This document shows, piece by piece, positions 34,160 to 43,700 of a stretch of 64,000 nucleotides of DNA. How positions within the stretch are numbered: the first letter of the stretch is position 1; every line of letters starts with the position of its first letter. The notes under the pieces were generated by a model. The model had not been told where the DNA came from. It searched no databases and saw nothing but the letters and a program-made list of their open reading frames with translations. Position numbers and translations under genes: made by a program. The stretch covers positions 182,593 through 246,592 of the forward strand of contig JAILLP010000030.1 of assembly GCA_024693065.1 (NCBI GenBank). Direction: 5' to 3'. This stretch comes from Paludibacteraceae bacterium. GTDB taxonomy: Bacteria; Bacteroidota; Bacteroidia; Bacteroidales; Paludibacteraceae.

Positions 34160-37100
34160 ATGAAAAGAAGTAAATTTCTAGGCATGATGTGCCTATGTGC
34201 TTTCCCGTTCTTGTATATGAACGCGGAGGATGTCAATCCGAATGATCAAGAGGAGCAGTTCACTGCTCAAGCTGAGGATGTGGTCGACCCTGAGGACGAT
34301 CAGAACCCGGATGTTGCCGAGGATCCTAATGGACAGCAAGACGATCCCGCGCAAGATGGGGATGCTGGTGCCGCTGAACAAGGTGCCGGCGGTGTGGAAC
34401 AAGGTGCCGGTGGCAGGGAGGATGGCCCTGGTGCGGGTGCTGGAGGTGCCGGGCAGGAAGCCGGTGCGGGCGGTGCTGAGCAGGGCGCTGGAGGTGCTGG
34501 TGGCGAGCAAGGTGCCGGTGGCAGGGAAGATGGCCCTGGTGCGGGCGCTGGTGGTGCCGGACAGGAGGCAGGCGCAGGTGGTGCTGGACAAGGTGAAGGT
34601 GGCGCTGAAGATGGTCCTGGCACAGGTGGCAGGGAAGACGGTCCTGGCGCTGGTGGTGAAGCAGGGCACGAGGATGAACATAAGCCTCACAATACGAAGG
34701 AACAGCAGAAGCATGACTGGGGAGAAATAGACTGGGAACAGGAGAACCTCATCGTGAATGACGGATTGAAAGTTGGCGGAACCCTGGATGGATGGGGCTT
34801 GTATACGGGCTTGTATTTCCCTGTTGTAGAGGGTGAAGGCGAGGATGCGGTCTATAGCTACGTCTATTCATGGGACCGGATTACGGAAGAACAGGCTAAA
34901 AAGGATCAACGTATGATGTTGTCCAGTGATTTGGGACAGACAGACCCTATCATCGCATGTAGCGACTTCTATGTGAACCCTGATAACGAGGCGGTTATCC
35001 AGATCGGTAGAAATAATGGTTATGCGGAGGGCCGAAACAAGAAGGCCGGCGCCTATGCGGAAAGAATGCACTATTCCTTCGTCGTGAATGAACAGAGTAC
35101 GTTGTTCACCTATAAATATGCGTGTGTGCTTCATGTGCCTACCAGTGACAAGCACGAATCCTACCAGATGCCGGCTTTCTATGTCGATGTGAGCCTCTAC
35201 TCCCCAGAAGGGAAGGAGGTGACCCTGAACTGTATGTCTTTTTCGGGTAACGCCAGCTTCAACAACTCGTTGATACAGAACCCGGCAACTTGTACGGAGG
35301 CGAAAGTGGAGCATGGACGTAACACGAGCGACGAGCAGCGTCCCGAGGATTATGTCTATCAGCCGTGGTCTACCGTGAGCTACGATTTGACGGATTACAT
35401 CGGCTATACGATTGTCATTGATATCATCACCCACGACTGTTTGGTGGATGCGGGTAATACGGAGATGGGCGGTAGCCACAAAGCGTATGGTTACTTCTGG
35501 GGGAAAACGGAGCCTTTGCGCCTGATTCCTCGCAACTGTGGTAACGACGATGCGGTGATTACCGCGCCGGAGGGCTTCGTCTCTTATAATTGGTATCGTT
35601 GCGACGACTATATGCCTTTGTCCTCCACGGATAACGTGGCGGTCATTCCGAAGGACGAGATCGTGGACGGGGCGCATTACTGCTGCGAGATGATCGGTTC
35701 CAACTCCGCCTGCACGAAGATTTTGGCGGATACGGTGCTGACTACCATTGTGTTGGAACCTAACTTCGACTATAAGGATACTTGTAATATGACGGTAGAC
35801 TTCATCGACAAGAGCGTGGTGAAACGTGATGAGATCAAGACCTATCGCTGGGACTTCGGTGATGGCTACTACTCCGCGGAGGCATCGCCTCGCCACGAAT
35901 ACAAGGAGGGTGGCGAGTATGAGGTTTCCCTTACGGTCATCTCGAACCGTGGTTGCTCGTCCACTTTCACTAAGATGGTGAAGGTGAATCCTAAACCGAT
36001 CCTTACCATAGATGGAGACCAAAGGGTTTGCTACGGGGATATGATCGTATTGTCGTGCCTTTCTTCCCAAATCGGTAACCAATTCTTCTGGGTGAACCAG
36101 ACGGGTGATACCATCTCGAACGACATCTCCATGTCGGAGCGGGCGGAGACGAGCCAAACCTATCGGGTGAGCATCATCGACCAGTTCAATTGTCAATATG
36201 ATAAAGACGTCTATGTGGGCGTGTCGTCTTCTCCTACTATCTATATTAAGGGAGACTCTTCCGTCTGCTACAACACGCCTGCCAAACTTTGGGTGTGGGG
36301 CGATGCGGACAAGTTCATCTGGAGCTCCGCGGCGGAGGGCGACACGCTGCATTTCACCCCTCAGCAGAATACTACTTATTGTGTGACGGGTACTTACACG
36401 AGCACGGGTTGTAAGACGACCAAGTGCGTGAATGTCTTGGTGAATCCTTTGCCGGAGATTTCCGTGTCTGGTCCGGACGATATTTGTGAGGGCGAGCAAG
36501 CCATTCTTACCGCTTCAGGCGCCGCGGAATATTTCTGGATGAACGTCTATCCGGGCGACACCTTGACCGTTTCTCCGTTGGAGACATCCACCTATACGGT
36601 GGTCGGAACCGATACGAACGGTTGTTCGGGTGCGGCGCAGTACAAGGTGCCTGTCATCCCATCCCCTAAGATGGTGGTTTATGGTAACCGTGACATCTGC
36701 GAGGGTGAGCAGCTGAACCTTTGGGTGGAAGGCGCGCAATCGTATGTGTGGGATGATGGATCGGAAGGTGCGGTCGTCAACCGTATGCCGGCGCTGAACA
36801 CCTCCATGTATTGGGTGGAAGGTGCCAACGGTAGGTGCAAGGTGAGGGAAGAGATCCCTATCGTGGTCAATCCAGTGCCTATGGTGGCCATCTATGGTAA
36901 GAACGAGATCTGTGCGGGCGAAACCGTTTCGTTGTACGCCCAAGGAGCCGACTCGTATGAGTGGAGCACGGGTGAAGTGGAGCGCTACGTGGATAAGACA
37001 CTGATGTCCAGCCAAATCTTTTACGTCAAAGGAACATCCGAGCAGGGGTGTGTGGCTTCCGCCTCTTATACGGTGAATGTGCATCCTGTCCCTTCCTTCA

Positions 37101-39181
37101 CGGTGGACGGTCCGGTGAGCGTCTGCGCAGGCACGGTGGTGACCCTGAAAGCCTCCGATGAGGATGGCTCCTGCGTCTTCCAATGGAGCAATGGAATGAT
37201 TGGCACCACCTGCCAAACCTATTTGGATGAGACGACCACATTCGAGGTGGTCGGAACAGATACCACGTCTGGTTGTATGTCGAAGCGGGAATACCGTGTG
37301 GATGTGATACCGTTGCCGGACGTTGCTGTGACGGGTGTGACGACGCTCTGTAGGGGCCTTGCGTTGAACCTCTCCGTTATGGGCGCCTCCTCCTACTTGT
37401 GGAGCGATGGTTCCACGTCCAATTCGTTCGTCTCCGTGCCGAACACCAATGTGACAGTTTGGGTGGAAGGAACGACGGCCGGTTGTTCGACCAGGGTGGA
37501 TGTTCCTGTCACGGTTCTTCCTTCCCCGGTAATTTGGGTGGATGGCAAGACAGACCTTTGCCAAGGCGATTCGTTGAACCTAATCGCCCGAGGTGCGGAC
37601 TCCTTCGTGTGGAACGCCTTGATCGATGGGGATAGATTCTCGTCCAAGCCTACGCTTTCCTCCTCTGTTTCGCTGGTCGGCACGAACGACAATGGGTGTG
37701 CGACCAAGGTGGAAGTGCCATTCACGGTCAGCCCGAATCCGTACATTACGATAGAAGGAGCCGACAAAGTGTGTGAGAACAGTCCTGTCACGCTGAAGGC
37801 CACAGGAGAAGACCTTGTCCAGTTTGTCTGGAGCACGGGTGAGTCTGAGGCGGAGGTCACAGAGCCTCTCATGGGAGAGAAACTGTTCGAGGTGCGTGCA
37901 TGGAATTCCCATGGATGTTCCGGCACGGCCCAGAAGAAAGTCCATACAGTGTTGCCTCCTACCATTTCCTACACGGGAGAGACGAATGTCTGTCAGGGAG
38001 AGAATGTCGTGTTGTTGGCCGCCGGCGCTTCCAATTACACATGGGCGCATAATGACGCCATTGTCCAGGAGGGTGAGCGGTTGGTCTATATGCCGGAAAA
38101 TAATTCGTTGATTACACTGATCGGTTCGGAGGGCGATTGCTCCTCTACGCTCGATATCTATGTGACCGTTAGTCCGATGCCAACGTTGAACGTGATGGGG
38201 GAGACTACAATATGTAAAAATCAGTCGTTTACGCTGACCGCATCGGGCGCTGACGAGTATGTTTGGTCCACTGGAGATAGCACGGCCACGATTTCCTATT
38301 CGTTGTCAAATTCGACCACTTACATGGTCAAAGGAAGATTAATTGACGGATGTTATGCAAAAAAAACGATTAAAGTGGAGGTTTATCCAGATTTAAATGT
38401 ATCTTTGAAGGAAGTTCGTAAGAAGGGTTGTCCCGGAGAGCCTACTGAGGTTGAAATGGAGGCTGAAGGAGCATCCTATTATGTGTGGAGTAGTGAGCCA
38501 TATAATCTAACTATCTCTGGCACATCGTCTTACGATTTAGATGCATTGATTGAAGAACCTACGATGGTGTATGTGGTGGGTACTGATGAGAATGGTTGTC
38601 AAGGGACAGATTCGATGTGGATTAAACCGAAAGACCATAACGAGATGACGTTCCAGATCCTTCCTCCAGTGATAGAAAGGGATGCCCCTGCAGTTCATTT
38701 CAGGGGATTTTACCCGAAAAACACCCAATGGTCGTGGGATCCGGGCGATGGATCGGATGTCCTCGAGGGCGAGGATATCGTGTATGAGTACCGTGATGTG
38801 GATGTTGTCACAGAGGATTCATTCAGAGTGTATATGAGAGCTCGCAGTGAAGATGGATGTGTATATCAGCATTCTAGTTATGTGTATGTTTGGAAGGATT
38901 TTTGGGCGCCGAACGTCTTTTCGCCGAATGGTGACGGGTTGAATGATGTGTTCCGTTTCCGAGGAGGCGAATATATCGATGATTTCCATTTCACCATCTA
39001 TAACCGATGTGGTGAGACGGTGTTCGTTGGCGATTCGATTGACGACAAATGGGATGGAAATGATTTGAACGGTCACCCTTGTCCGAATGAAATCTATGGC
39101 TGGTACGTTACTTTCTACAGTAATTACAAGGGCATAGGGAAAAGCGGCGAGAGGAAAGGTTATGTAACAATTCTAAAATAG
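34160..39181 (+). CDS. Giant Ig-repeat protein with T9SS type B (CHU_C) tail
   Basis: This 1673-residue protein begins with a signal peptide (FLGMMCLCAFPFLYMNA). An acidic stretch and a Gly/Ala/Glu-rich low-complexity region (residues about 70-175) follow. After a domain of about 350 residues comes a PKD domain (YRWDFGDGYYSAEASP, about 535-615), then about eleven tandem Ig-like repeats of some 75 residues (about 615-1410) of the form PxxxxxGxxxxCxGxxxxLxA...YxWSxG. A second PKD-like segment (QWSWDPGDGSD) precedes the C-terminal domain (APNVFSPNGDGLNDVFRF, residues 1583-1673), which is the gliding-motility-type or type B sorting domain (TIGR04131). It should be secreted by the type IX system and form a long surface filament or adhesin. 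A PorP/SprF gene follows after 7 bp. Confidence 0.92.
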   Translation: MKRSKFLGMMCLCAFPFLYMNAEDVNPNDQEEQFTAQAEDVVDPEDDQNPDVAEDPNGQQDDPAQDGDAGAAEQGAGGVEQGAGGREDGPGAGAGGAGQEAGAGGAEQGAGGAGGEQGAGGREDGPGAGAGGAGQEAGAGGAGQGEGGAEDGPGTGGREDGPGAGGEAGHEDEHKPHNTKEQQKHDWGEIDWEQENLIVNDGLKVGGTLDGWGLYTGLYFPVVEGEGEDAVYSYVYSWDRITEEQAKKDQRMMLSSDLGQTDPIIACSDFYVNPDNEAVIQIGRNNGYAEGRNKKAGAYAERMHYSFVVNEQSTLFTYKYACVLHVPTSDKHESYQMPAFYVDVSLYSPEGKEVTLNCMSFSGNASFNNSLIQNPATCTEAKVEHGRNTSDEQRPEDYVYQPWSTVSYDLTDYIGYTIVIDIITHDCLVDAGNTEMGGSHKAYGYFWGKTEPLRLIPRNCGNDDAVITAPEGFVSYNWYRCDDYMPLSSTDNVAVIPKDEIVDGAHYCCEMIGSNSACTKILADTVLTTIVLEPNFDYKDTCNMTVDFIDKSVVKRDEIKTYRWDFGDGYYSAEASPRHEYKEGGEYEVSLTVISNRGCSSTFTKMVKVNPKPILTIDGDQRVCYGDMIVLSCLSSQIGNQFFWVNQTGDTISNDISMSERAETSQTYRVSIIDQFNCQYDKDVYVGVSSSPTIYIKGDSSVCYNTPAKLWVWGDADKFIWSSAAEGDTLHFTPQQNTTYCVTGTYTSTGCKTTKCVNVLVNPLPEISVSGPDDICEGEQAILTASGAAEYFWMNVYPGDTLTVSPLETSTYTVVGTDTNGCSGAAQYKVPVIPSPKMVVYGNRDICEGEQLNLWVEGAQSYVWDDGSEGAVVNRMPALNTSMYWVEGANGRCKVREEIPIVVNPVPMVAIYGKNEICAGETVSLYAQGADSYEWSTGEVERYVDKTLMSSQIFYVKGTSEQGCVASASYTVNVHPVPSFTVDGPVSVCAGTVVTLKASDEDGSCVFQWSNGMIGTTCQTYLDETTTFEVVGTDTTSGCMSKREYRVDVIPLPDVAVTGVTTLCRGLALNLSVMGASSYLWSDGSTSNSFVSVPNTNVTVWVEGTTAGCSTRVDVPVTVLPSPVIWVDGKTDLCQGDSLNLIARGADSFVWNALIDGDRFSSKPTLSSSVSLVGTNDNGCATKVEVPFTVSPNPYITIEGADKVCENSPVTLKATGEDLVQFVWSTGESEAEVTEPLMGEKLFEVRAWNSHGCSGTAQKKVHTVLPPTISYTGETNVCQGENVVLLAAGASNYTWAHNDAIVQEGERLVYMPENNSLITLIGSEGDCSSTLDIYVTVSPMPTLNVMGETTICKNQSFTLTASGADEYVWSTGDSTATISYSLSNSTTYMVKGRLIDGCYAKKTIKVEVYPDLNVSLKEVRKKGCPGEPTEVEMEAEGASYYVWSSEPYNLTISGTSSYDLDALIEEPTMVYVVGTDENGCQGTDSMWIKPKDHNEMTFQILPPVIERDAPAVHFRGFYPKNTQWSWDPGDGSDVLEGEDIVYEYRDVDVVTEDSFRVYMRARSEDGCVYQHSSYVYVWKDFWAPNVFSPNGDGLNDVFRFRGGEYIDDFHFTIYNRCGETVFVGDSIDDKWDGNDLNGHPCPNEIYGWYVTFYSNYKGIGKSGERKGYVTILK
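34397..34612 (+). repeat. 108-bp tandem duplication in the Gly-rich region
   Basis: Two units, 34397-34504 and 34505-34612, each encode 36 residues starting EQGAGGREDGPGAGAGGAG. They differ at few positions. Shorter partial copies (REDGPGAGG) follow, so the region has probably grown by slippage or recombination. Confidence 0.75.
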
Positions 39182-39188
39182 AATCTAA

Positions 39189-40169
39189 ATGAGGAAATTT
39201 TGTGTAGGAATAATATTGGCTGTTTGTTCGTGCTTGGGCACATTCGCCCAGGATTACTCTTTTTCGAACCATAACAATGTGCCGTTTAGTTTGAACCCCT
39301 CTTTGGTGGGTGGTGCGAATGCGATTCGCTTTGGATTGAATTATCGTCAACAATGGCCTGCGCTGGGGAATAAGTACCACACGGTCCGATTCTCGTACGA
39401 CCAGAACTTCTACAAGCAGATGTGCTCTGTGGGTTTCGCTTATTCGTACGATAATATGGCTGCGGGTACTTATCAGATCAATGATTTCGACTTCATCTAT
39501 TCCCACACGATCCGTACGACGGAGGGCCAATTTGTCCGTTTGGGTTTGCAGGCCTCCCTCTATGCGAACTTCTTGGGGGGTGATCTGGTGTTCGAAGACC
39601 AGTACAACCCTTTTTATAGGGAAGTTACCAACGAGACAATGGAAAATATCCAAAATGATTCCCGTGTCTTCCCCGATTTCTCCGCTGGTGCTTCGTATGT
39701 GATCGAGAACAGACTCACGGCGGGTATCGCCATCTACCACATTGGCGAACCTAAGAACGGTTTCATGGATAAGCCTGATAATCAACTGCAGCGTAAGTTA
39801 GTCCTGCATACCACGTATTTCCACGACCTTCAGTACAGAAATGGTCTGTTTAGTCGTGATGACCTTTCCAGCAACTACATCTTCGGTACGATTAATTTCC
39901 AGAAGCAGGACGTCTTCAAGGATTTGTATGTGAGTGTATGTGCTTTGATTAGCCCTATCATAATCGGTGCGTCCTACCGTACTAACCTTAGTGAGGTCCA
40001 CACGCCTTCCGTGACGGCTGGTGTGCAATTCGGTAGTTTCCAAGCCAATTACGTCTACGACATATTCACTTCCCGCAAGAAGAAAAATGGTTCATGGTCT
40101 CATGAAATCAACCTCATTTACGTGATTCGCGTGAAAGACAAATATCCTTGTCCGGTCGTTTACTGGTAA
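39189..40169 (+). CDS. PorP/SprF-family outer membrane protein of T9SS
   Basis: This 326-residue protein has a signal peptide (IILAVCSCLGTFAQ) and the typical start of the PorP/SprF family (DYSFSNHNNVPFSLNPSLVG, then NYRQQW). The rest is built of alternating beta-strands, as expected for an outer membrane barrel, ending in an aromatic residue (VVYW). SprF of Flavobacterium johnsoniae is needed for secretion of the adhesin SprB, a type B cargo, and genes of this kind commonly sit beside their cargo. The type-B Ig-repeat protein ends 7 bp upstream, so the pair is very likely a dedicated cargo and its outer membrane partner. A terminator closes the operon. Confidence 0.92.
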   Translation: MRKFCVGIILAVCSCLGTFAQDYSFSNHNNVPFSLNPSLVGGANAIRFGLNYRQQWPALGNKYHTVRFSYDQNFYKQMCSVGFAYSYDNMAAGTYQINDFDFIYSHTIRTTEGQFVRLGLQASLYANFLGGDLVFEDQYNPFYREVTNETMENIQNDSRVFPDFSAGASYVIENRLTAGIAIYHIGEPKNGFMDKPDNQLQRKLVLHTTYFHDLQYRNGLFSRDDLSSNYIFGTINFQKQDVFKDLYVSVCALISPIIIGASYRTNLSEVHTPSVTAGVQFGSFQANYVYDIFTSRKKKNGSWSHEINLIYVIRVKDKYPCPVVYW

Positions 40170-40191
40170 TCGGTATCCAAAAGTATATGGA

Positions 40192-40226
40192 GTCGTCGAA
40201 GTTTTTTGCTTCGACGGCTTTTTTTT
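40192..40226 (+). terminator. Terminator of the type-B cargo / PorP operon
   Basis: A 10-bp stem (40192-40201 with 40209-40218, one wobble) with a T-rich loop is followed by eight T. Confidence 0.88.
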
Positions 40227-40416
40227 GCTCCTTTTTTGCTCTTTTTCCGCCCGTTTTTTGTGTGCTTTTCCCTTATTTTTCGCCGATTTATGTGCCTTAT
40301 CTTATCTTTTAAGATGGTCTTTGGTATATATATTGGTTTATTTTAAAAATTATTTGTACCGAATTATCAGCGTTTTATGAAATAAATCACAGTATAGCCT
40401 TTATTTTTATCATGTT

Positions 40417-40453
40417 TTTGTTTTTTTTATGGCGATTCATTGTATTATATTTG
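40417..40453 (+). promoter_or_regulatory. Promoter of the RHS-like block
   Basis: TATATTTG (40446-40453) matches the -7 box; TTTG at 40417-40420 is 25 bp upstream, longer than usual. It is the only good candidate between the terminator at 40226 and the gene at 40744; the rest of this 517-bp gap is very T-rich and otherwise empty apart from a 62-codon frame. Transcription would give a leader of about 285 nt. Confidence 0.5.
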
Positions 40454-40482
40454 CGGTATTATTTCACTGGTGTTTTTTGAAA

Positions 40483-40671
40483 ATGTTAATTGGATTTGAA
40501 CTTAATATAGATAAGGAGTTGATCGCCCTTCTGTTTCATTTGGGCATTGTGTTGATGATGAAGGAGTTCTGTGGTGTCTGTGTTAGGTGTGGACTTGCCG
40601 AGGATGAAATTGACATCGATGACAGGTTGTCCGATTGCGTGGTTAGAAGTGATGCTGGTAATAATGTGTAG
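40483..40671 (+). CDS. Possible 62-residue small protein or leader ORF
   Basis: A short frame starts about 23 nt after the expected transcription start and ends 72 bp before the giant gene. It reads MLIGFELNIDKELIALLFHL, then a cysteine cluster FCGVCVRCG and an acidic stretch DEIDIDDRLSD. The position, hydrophobic helix and cysteines could mean a real small protein, but composition alone does not prove coding. No family is recognised. Confidence 0.25.
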   Translation: MLIGFELNIDKELIALLFHLGIVLMMKEFCGVCVRCGLAEDEIDIDDRLSDCVVRSDAGNNV

Positions 40672-40743
40672 CTTATTGTTATAGTCATAAATGTCGAATA
40701 TAATTAAATATTAATAGCCCCCAGTGGTATATTTTCACGAGAT

Positions 40744-43700
40744 ATGAACAAAAGAGTTTTACAAGTGCTGATTTTCTTGTCGAGCTTATGCTGCTTGCAA
40801 AATCTTTATGCACAATGCGCAACAGATCCTGGAGATAAGGAAGTTAGTATGTTCAGTAGTTCCTCTCTCCTTTATGCTAATTCGGGGAATCAGCCGATAC
40901 AGGTAGCCAGTGGTAAGGTTCTCTTTCTTAATCAGTCTGGTACGTATTCCTTCCATTTGAATGGAGGTTCTGTGGTCGCGGATGGGCCGGGAGAATACTT
41001 CTTCACGACAGAATGTACCTTCAACAATGCATGGCTATATGTGAATGAGGGTGCAAAAGTGACGATTTTGGGTGGCCTCCAAAACGGACTTAGTTTCGTG
41101 AACCGTGGTGAGCTCACGATCCTGACGCCTTCTAATAAGGAACCTGTCGTGAACTTCAACTCTGATGCTTATGTCATCAATGCCGGAACGATAAACATCG
41201 TGGGGGCAGGCCTGAGAATCGACGGTGCGTATTCCAACTTGTCGTTGGTTAACGTCGATAGGGATATGTGGCTGAATAGTAATAAACTTGTTTGCTTGGC
41301 GAATCACTCAATTATGAATGTGGGAGGATCTTCCCACCTCAACTCCCCAATACGTGGTGACGGCGGATGCTTGCATTCTGTCGGAACAATCTCTAAGGTG
41401 AGCAATTTCGTTGCGAATAATGGGTTAATTACTCCTTATGGTGATTTGACCTACATTTGTACGGAAACTGGCTTCTCCGGTGAGTTCCACTACGTGGAAG
41501 GCGCTTCTGAGAACAAATCAGGAGGCGCTGTTCTCCAAAACCATTGCCAAGGTTGCTCTGGTGGCGGCGGCGGTGGCGGCGGTGGCGGCGGTGGCGGCGG
41601 CGACGTCGGTGGTGGTGATGATGATTTCACCTATGGAATCCTTATATATGGAGATACGATTATTTGCCAAAACTCCTCCACTTCCTTGGGCGTCAATGTC
41701 CAGGGCAAACCGGGTGCCCAATATACTTATCGTTGGGTGAAGGTGGTTGATGAGAAGGAGATTGAAGTTGCTGCAGAAAGTGGCGCTTCCCGCCTTACAG
41801 TCTATCCGACTGAAATGACGAAATATAGAGTTTATGTTACGGAGAATGGAACCAAACTGATCGGTTCTAGGGATATTGTCGTTAAAGTGTTGACCGCAAG
41901 CGCCTTCTTGTCTAAGGAAAATGACGCTGTGATCGTGTCAGCCTCTAAGGCAGACTCCTATTTGTGGAACACGGGTGCGAAAACTCCTTATATTAGTGTT
42001 CCGCTGAGCGAAAATGAAAGAACTTATTCGGTTGATTTGACCATTGGTGGCAAAACATGTACTGCAAATGTGGTTGTCAATAATTTGAATGACAAGTACG
42101 ACAACCATAAGCCTTTACAGGTCCTCATCGATGGACCGGCTTCGGTTTGCCCAGGCTCGGATATAGTTCTCCGTTCCATAGTGAGCGGGGGAAGCGGCCA
42201 TTATTCATATGAGTGGAATACTGGCGCAGTAACTGATTCTATTGTTGATGGCGCAACGATAAGTAGTGATTATTGTGTGAAGGTGACGGATTTGGATTTG
42301 GGTCTTGTGAAATATGCTTGCTCCCATGTGAGTGTCCCTTCAATGCAGGTCATCTCTAATGAGATGGGCGTAATCACCTATATGCTGGATGGCGTGGTGA
42401 AGACCATCAATAAAGTGCCTGCGGATTCCACCGTGCATGTATGGGTGGAAAATGGTCAGATGTGTAAATTGAAACTCTACGGTGGCGTGGGTGATACTAC
42501 TCCTATTATCGACACAGTCATCGTCCCTCCGTATATTCCGTTCGTCGTCGTGACTAAGGACGGTGATACGCTCTCTTCGACGAATGATACGATCTACATA
42601 TGTAAAGGGGATGTGGTTACTTTATCCGCAGCCGATGATTCTCAGGACCACACCTACCAGTGGCTGGGATTGAATTCAACTTCGAAATCGGTGGAGGTAT
42701 CCCCTAATAGTACTACAACATATGTGCTGACCGTCAGCAATTCGGATGGTTCGTTCCACAAGGTGGCGAAGAAAACTATCGTCGTGCGCAGAATCTATTC
42801 TGTGGTGTTGTCGACAGAGACCCAAACGAAGGCTATCCTTCAAGGTGCGGGCGGTTCGAAATATGTGTGGAAGTATGAGAATGTCTCTGATCCGACTAGC
42901 GACAAAACATATATGGGCAATCCGTTTGTGGTTGATTATCCTGCCGGATTCGACACTTGTCTCCTCATCGTTGATGATGTGTGCTTTGATACCATCTTCT
43001 TCAGCAATAAGACGGACAAGGTGGAGATTGTGGACGGTTCGGGCTCGAAGGACAATAAAGCATACCTTTGTCTGAATGCCGAGGCGGATTCTGTCGATTT
43101 GTCGGCTAGCGTTTCTGTGGAGGGCGGATCATTGAGTTATGCATGGTATAAAAATGATTTGCTGATCTCAACGAACGCTTCCATCCGTGTCAAGGATGAA
43201 GTTACTACAGAATATAAGGTTGTCGTTACCGATTTGAATAGCGGTAAGAAAATGACCGCCACGAAGACAGTCATCGTAATGTCTGCCAAGATCAACAAAC
43301 AGAATGATCTGACGGCTCAACTCGTTGCGACGGGTGGTGGCGATTACGCTTGGTCTAATGGTGGTAATACTCAGTCTATTGAAGTGCCTGCTAATGTGGC
43401 GGGAAGCTATACCGTGAATGTCACGAGGGATGGACATCAGTGCTCTGCCGTGGTGAATGTACAGCCTGGCGTTGTCACTGTTCCTGACACGATTGCTGTC
43501 GTGATTATCCCTGATGACGGACCGGGTTCCTCTTCCTCTAGAACGAATACGAGTTTATGCGAGGGTGAGTCTATTACTTTGAAAGCGGGAGAAATCAACG
43601 GTTCCGGTCGTTACGCTTATTCTTGGAATATTGCGGACGAGACCCAAAACCATACGAGCCAAATCACAGTCTCCCCAGTAGAGTCTAAAACCTATGTGGT

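Noticed and set aside
34868..36499. 543-codon open frame on the minus strand
   Set aside because: It is antisense to the Ig-repeat protein and reads as basic, low-information sequence; the plus-strand protein is clearly real.
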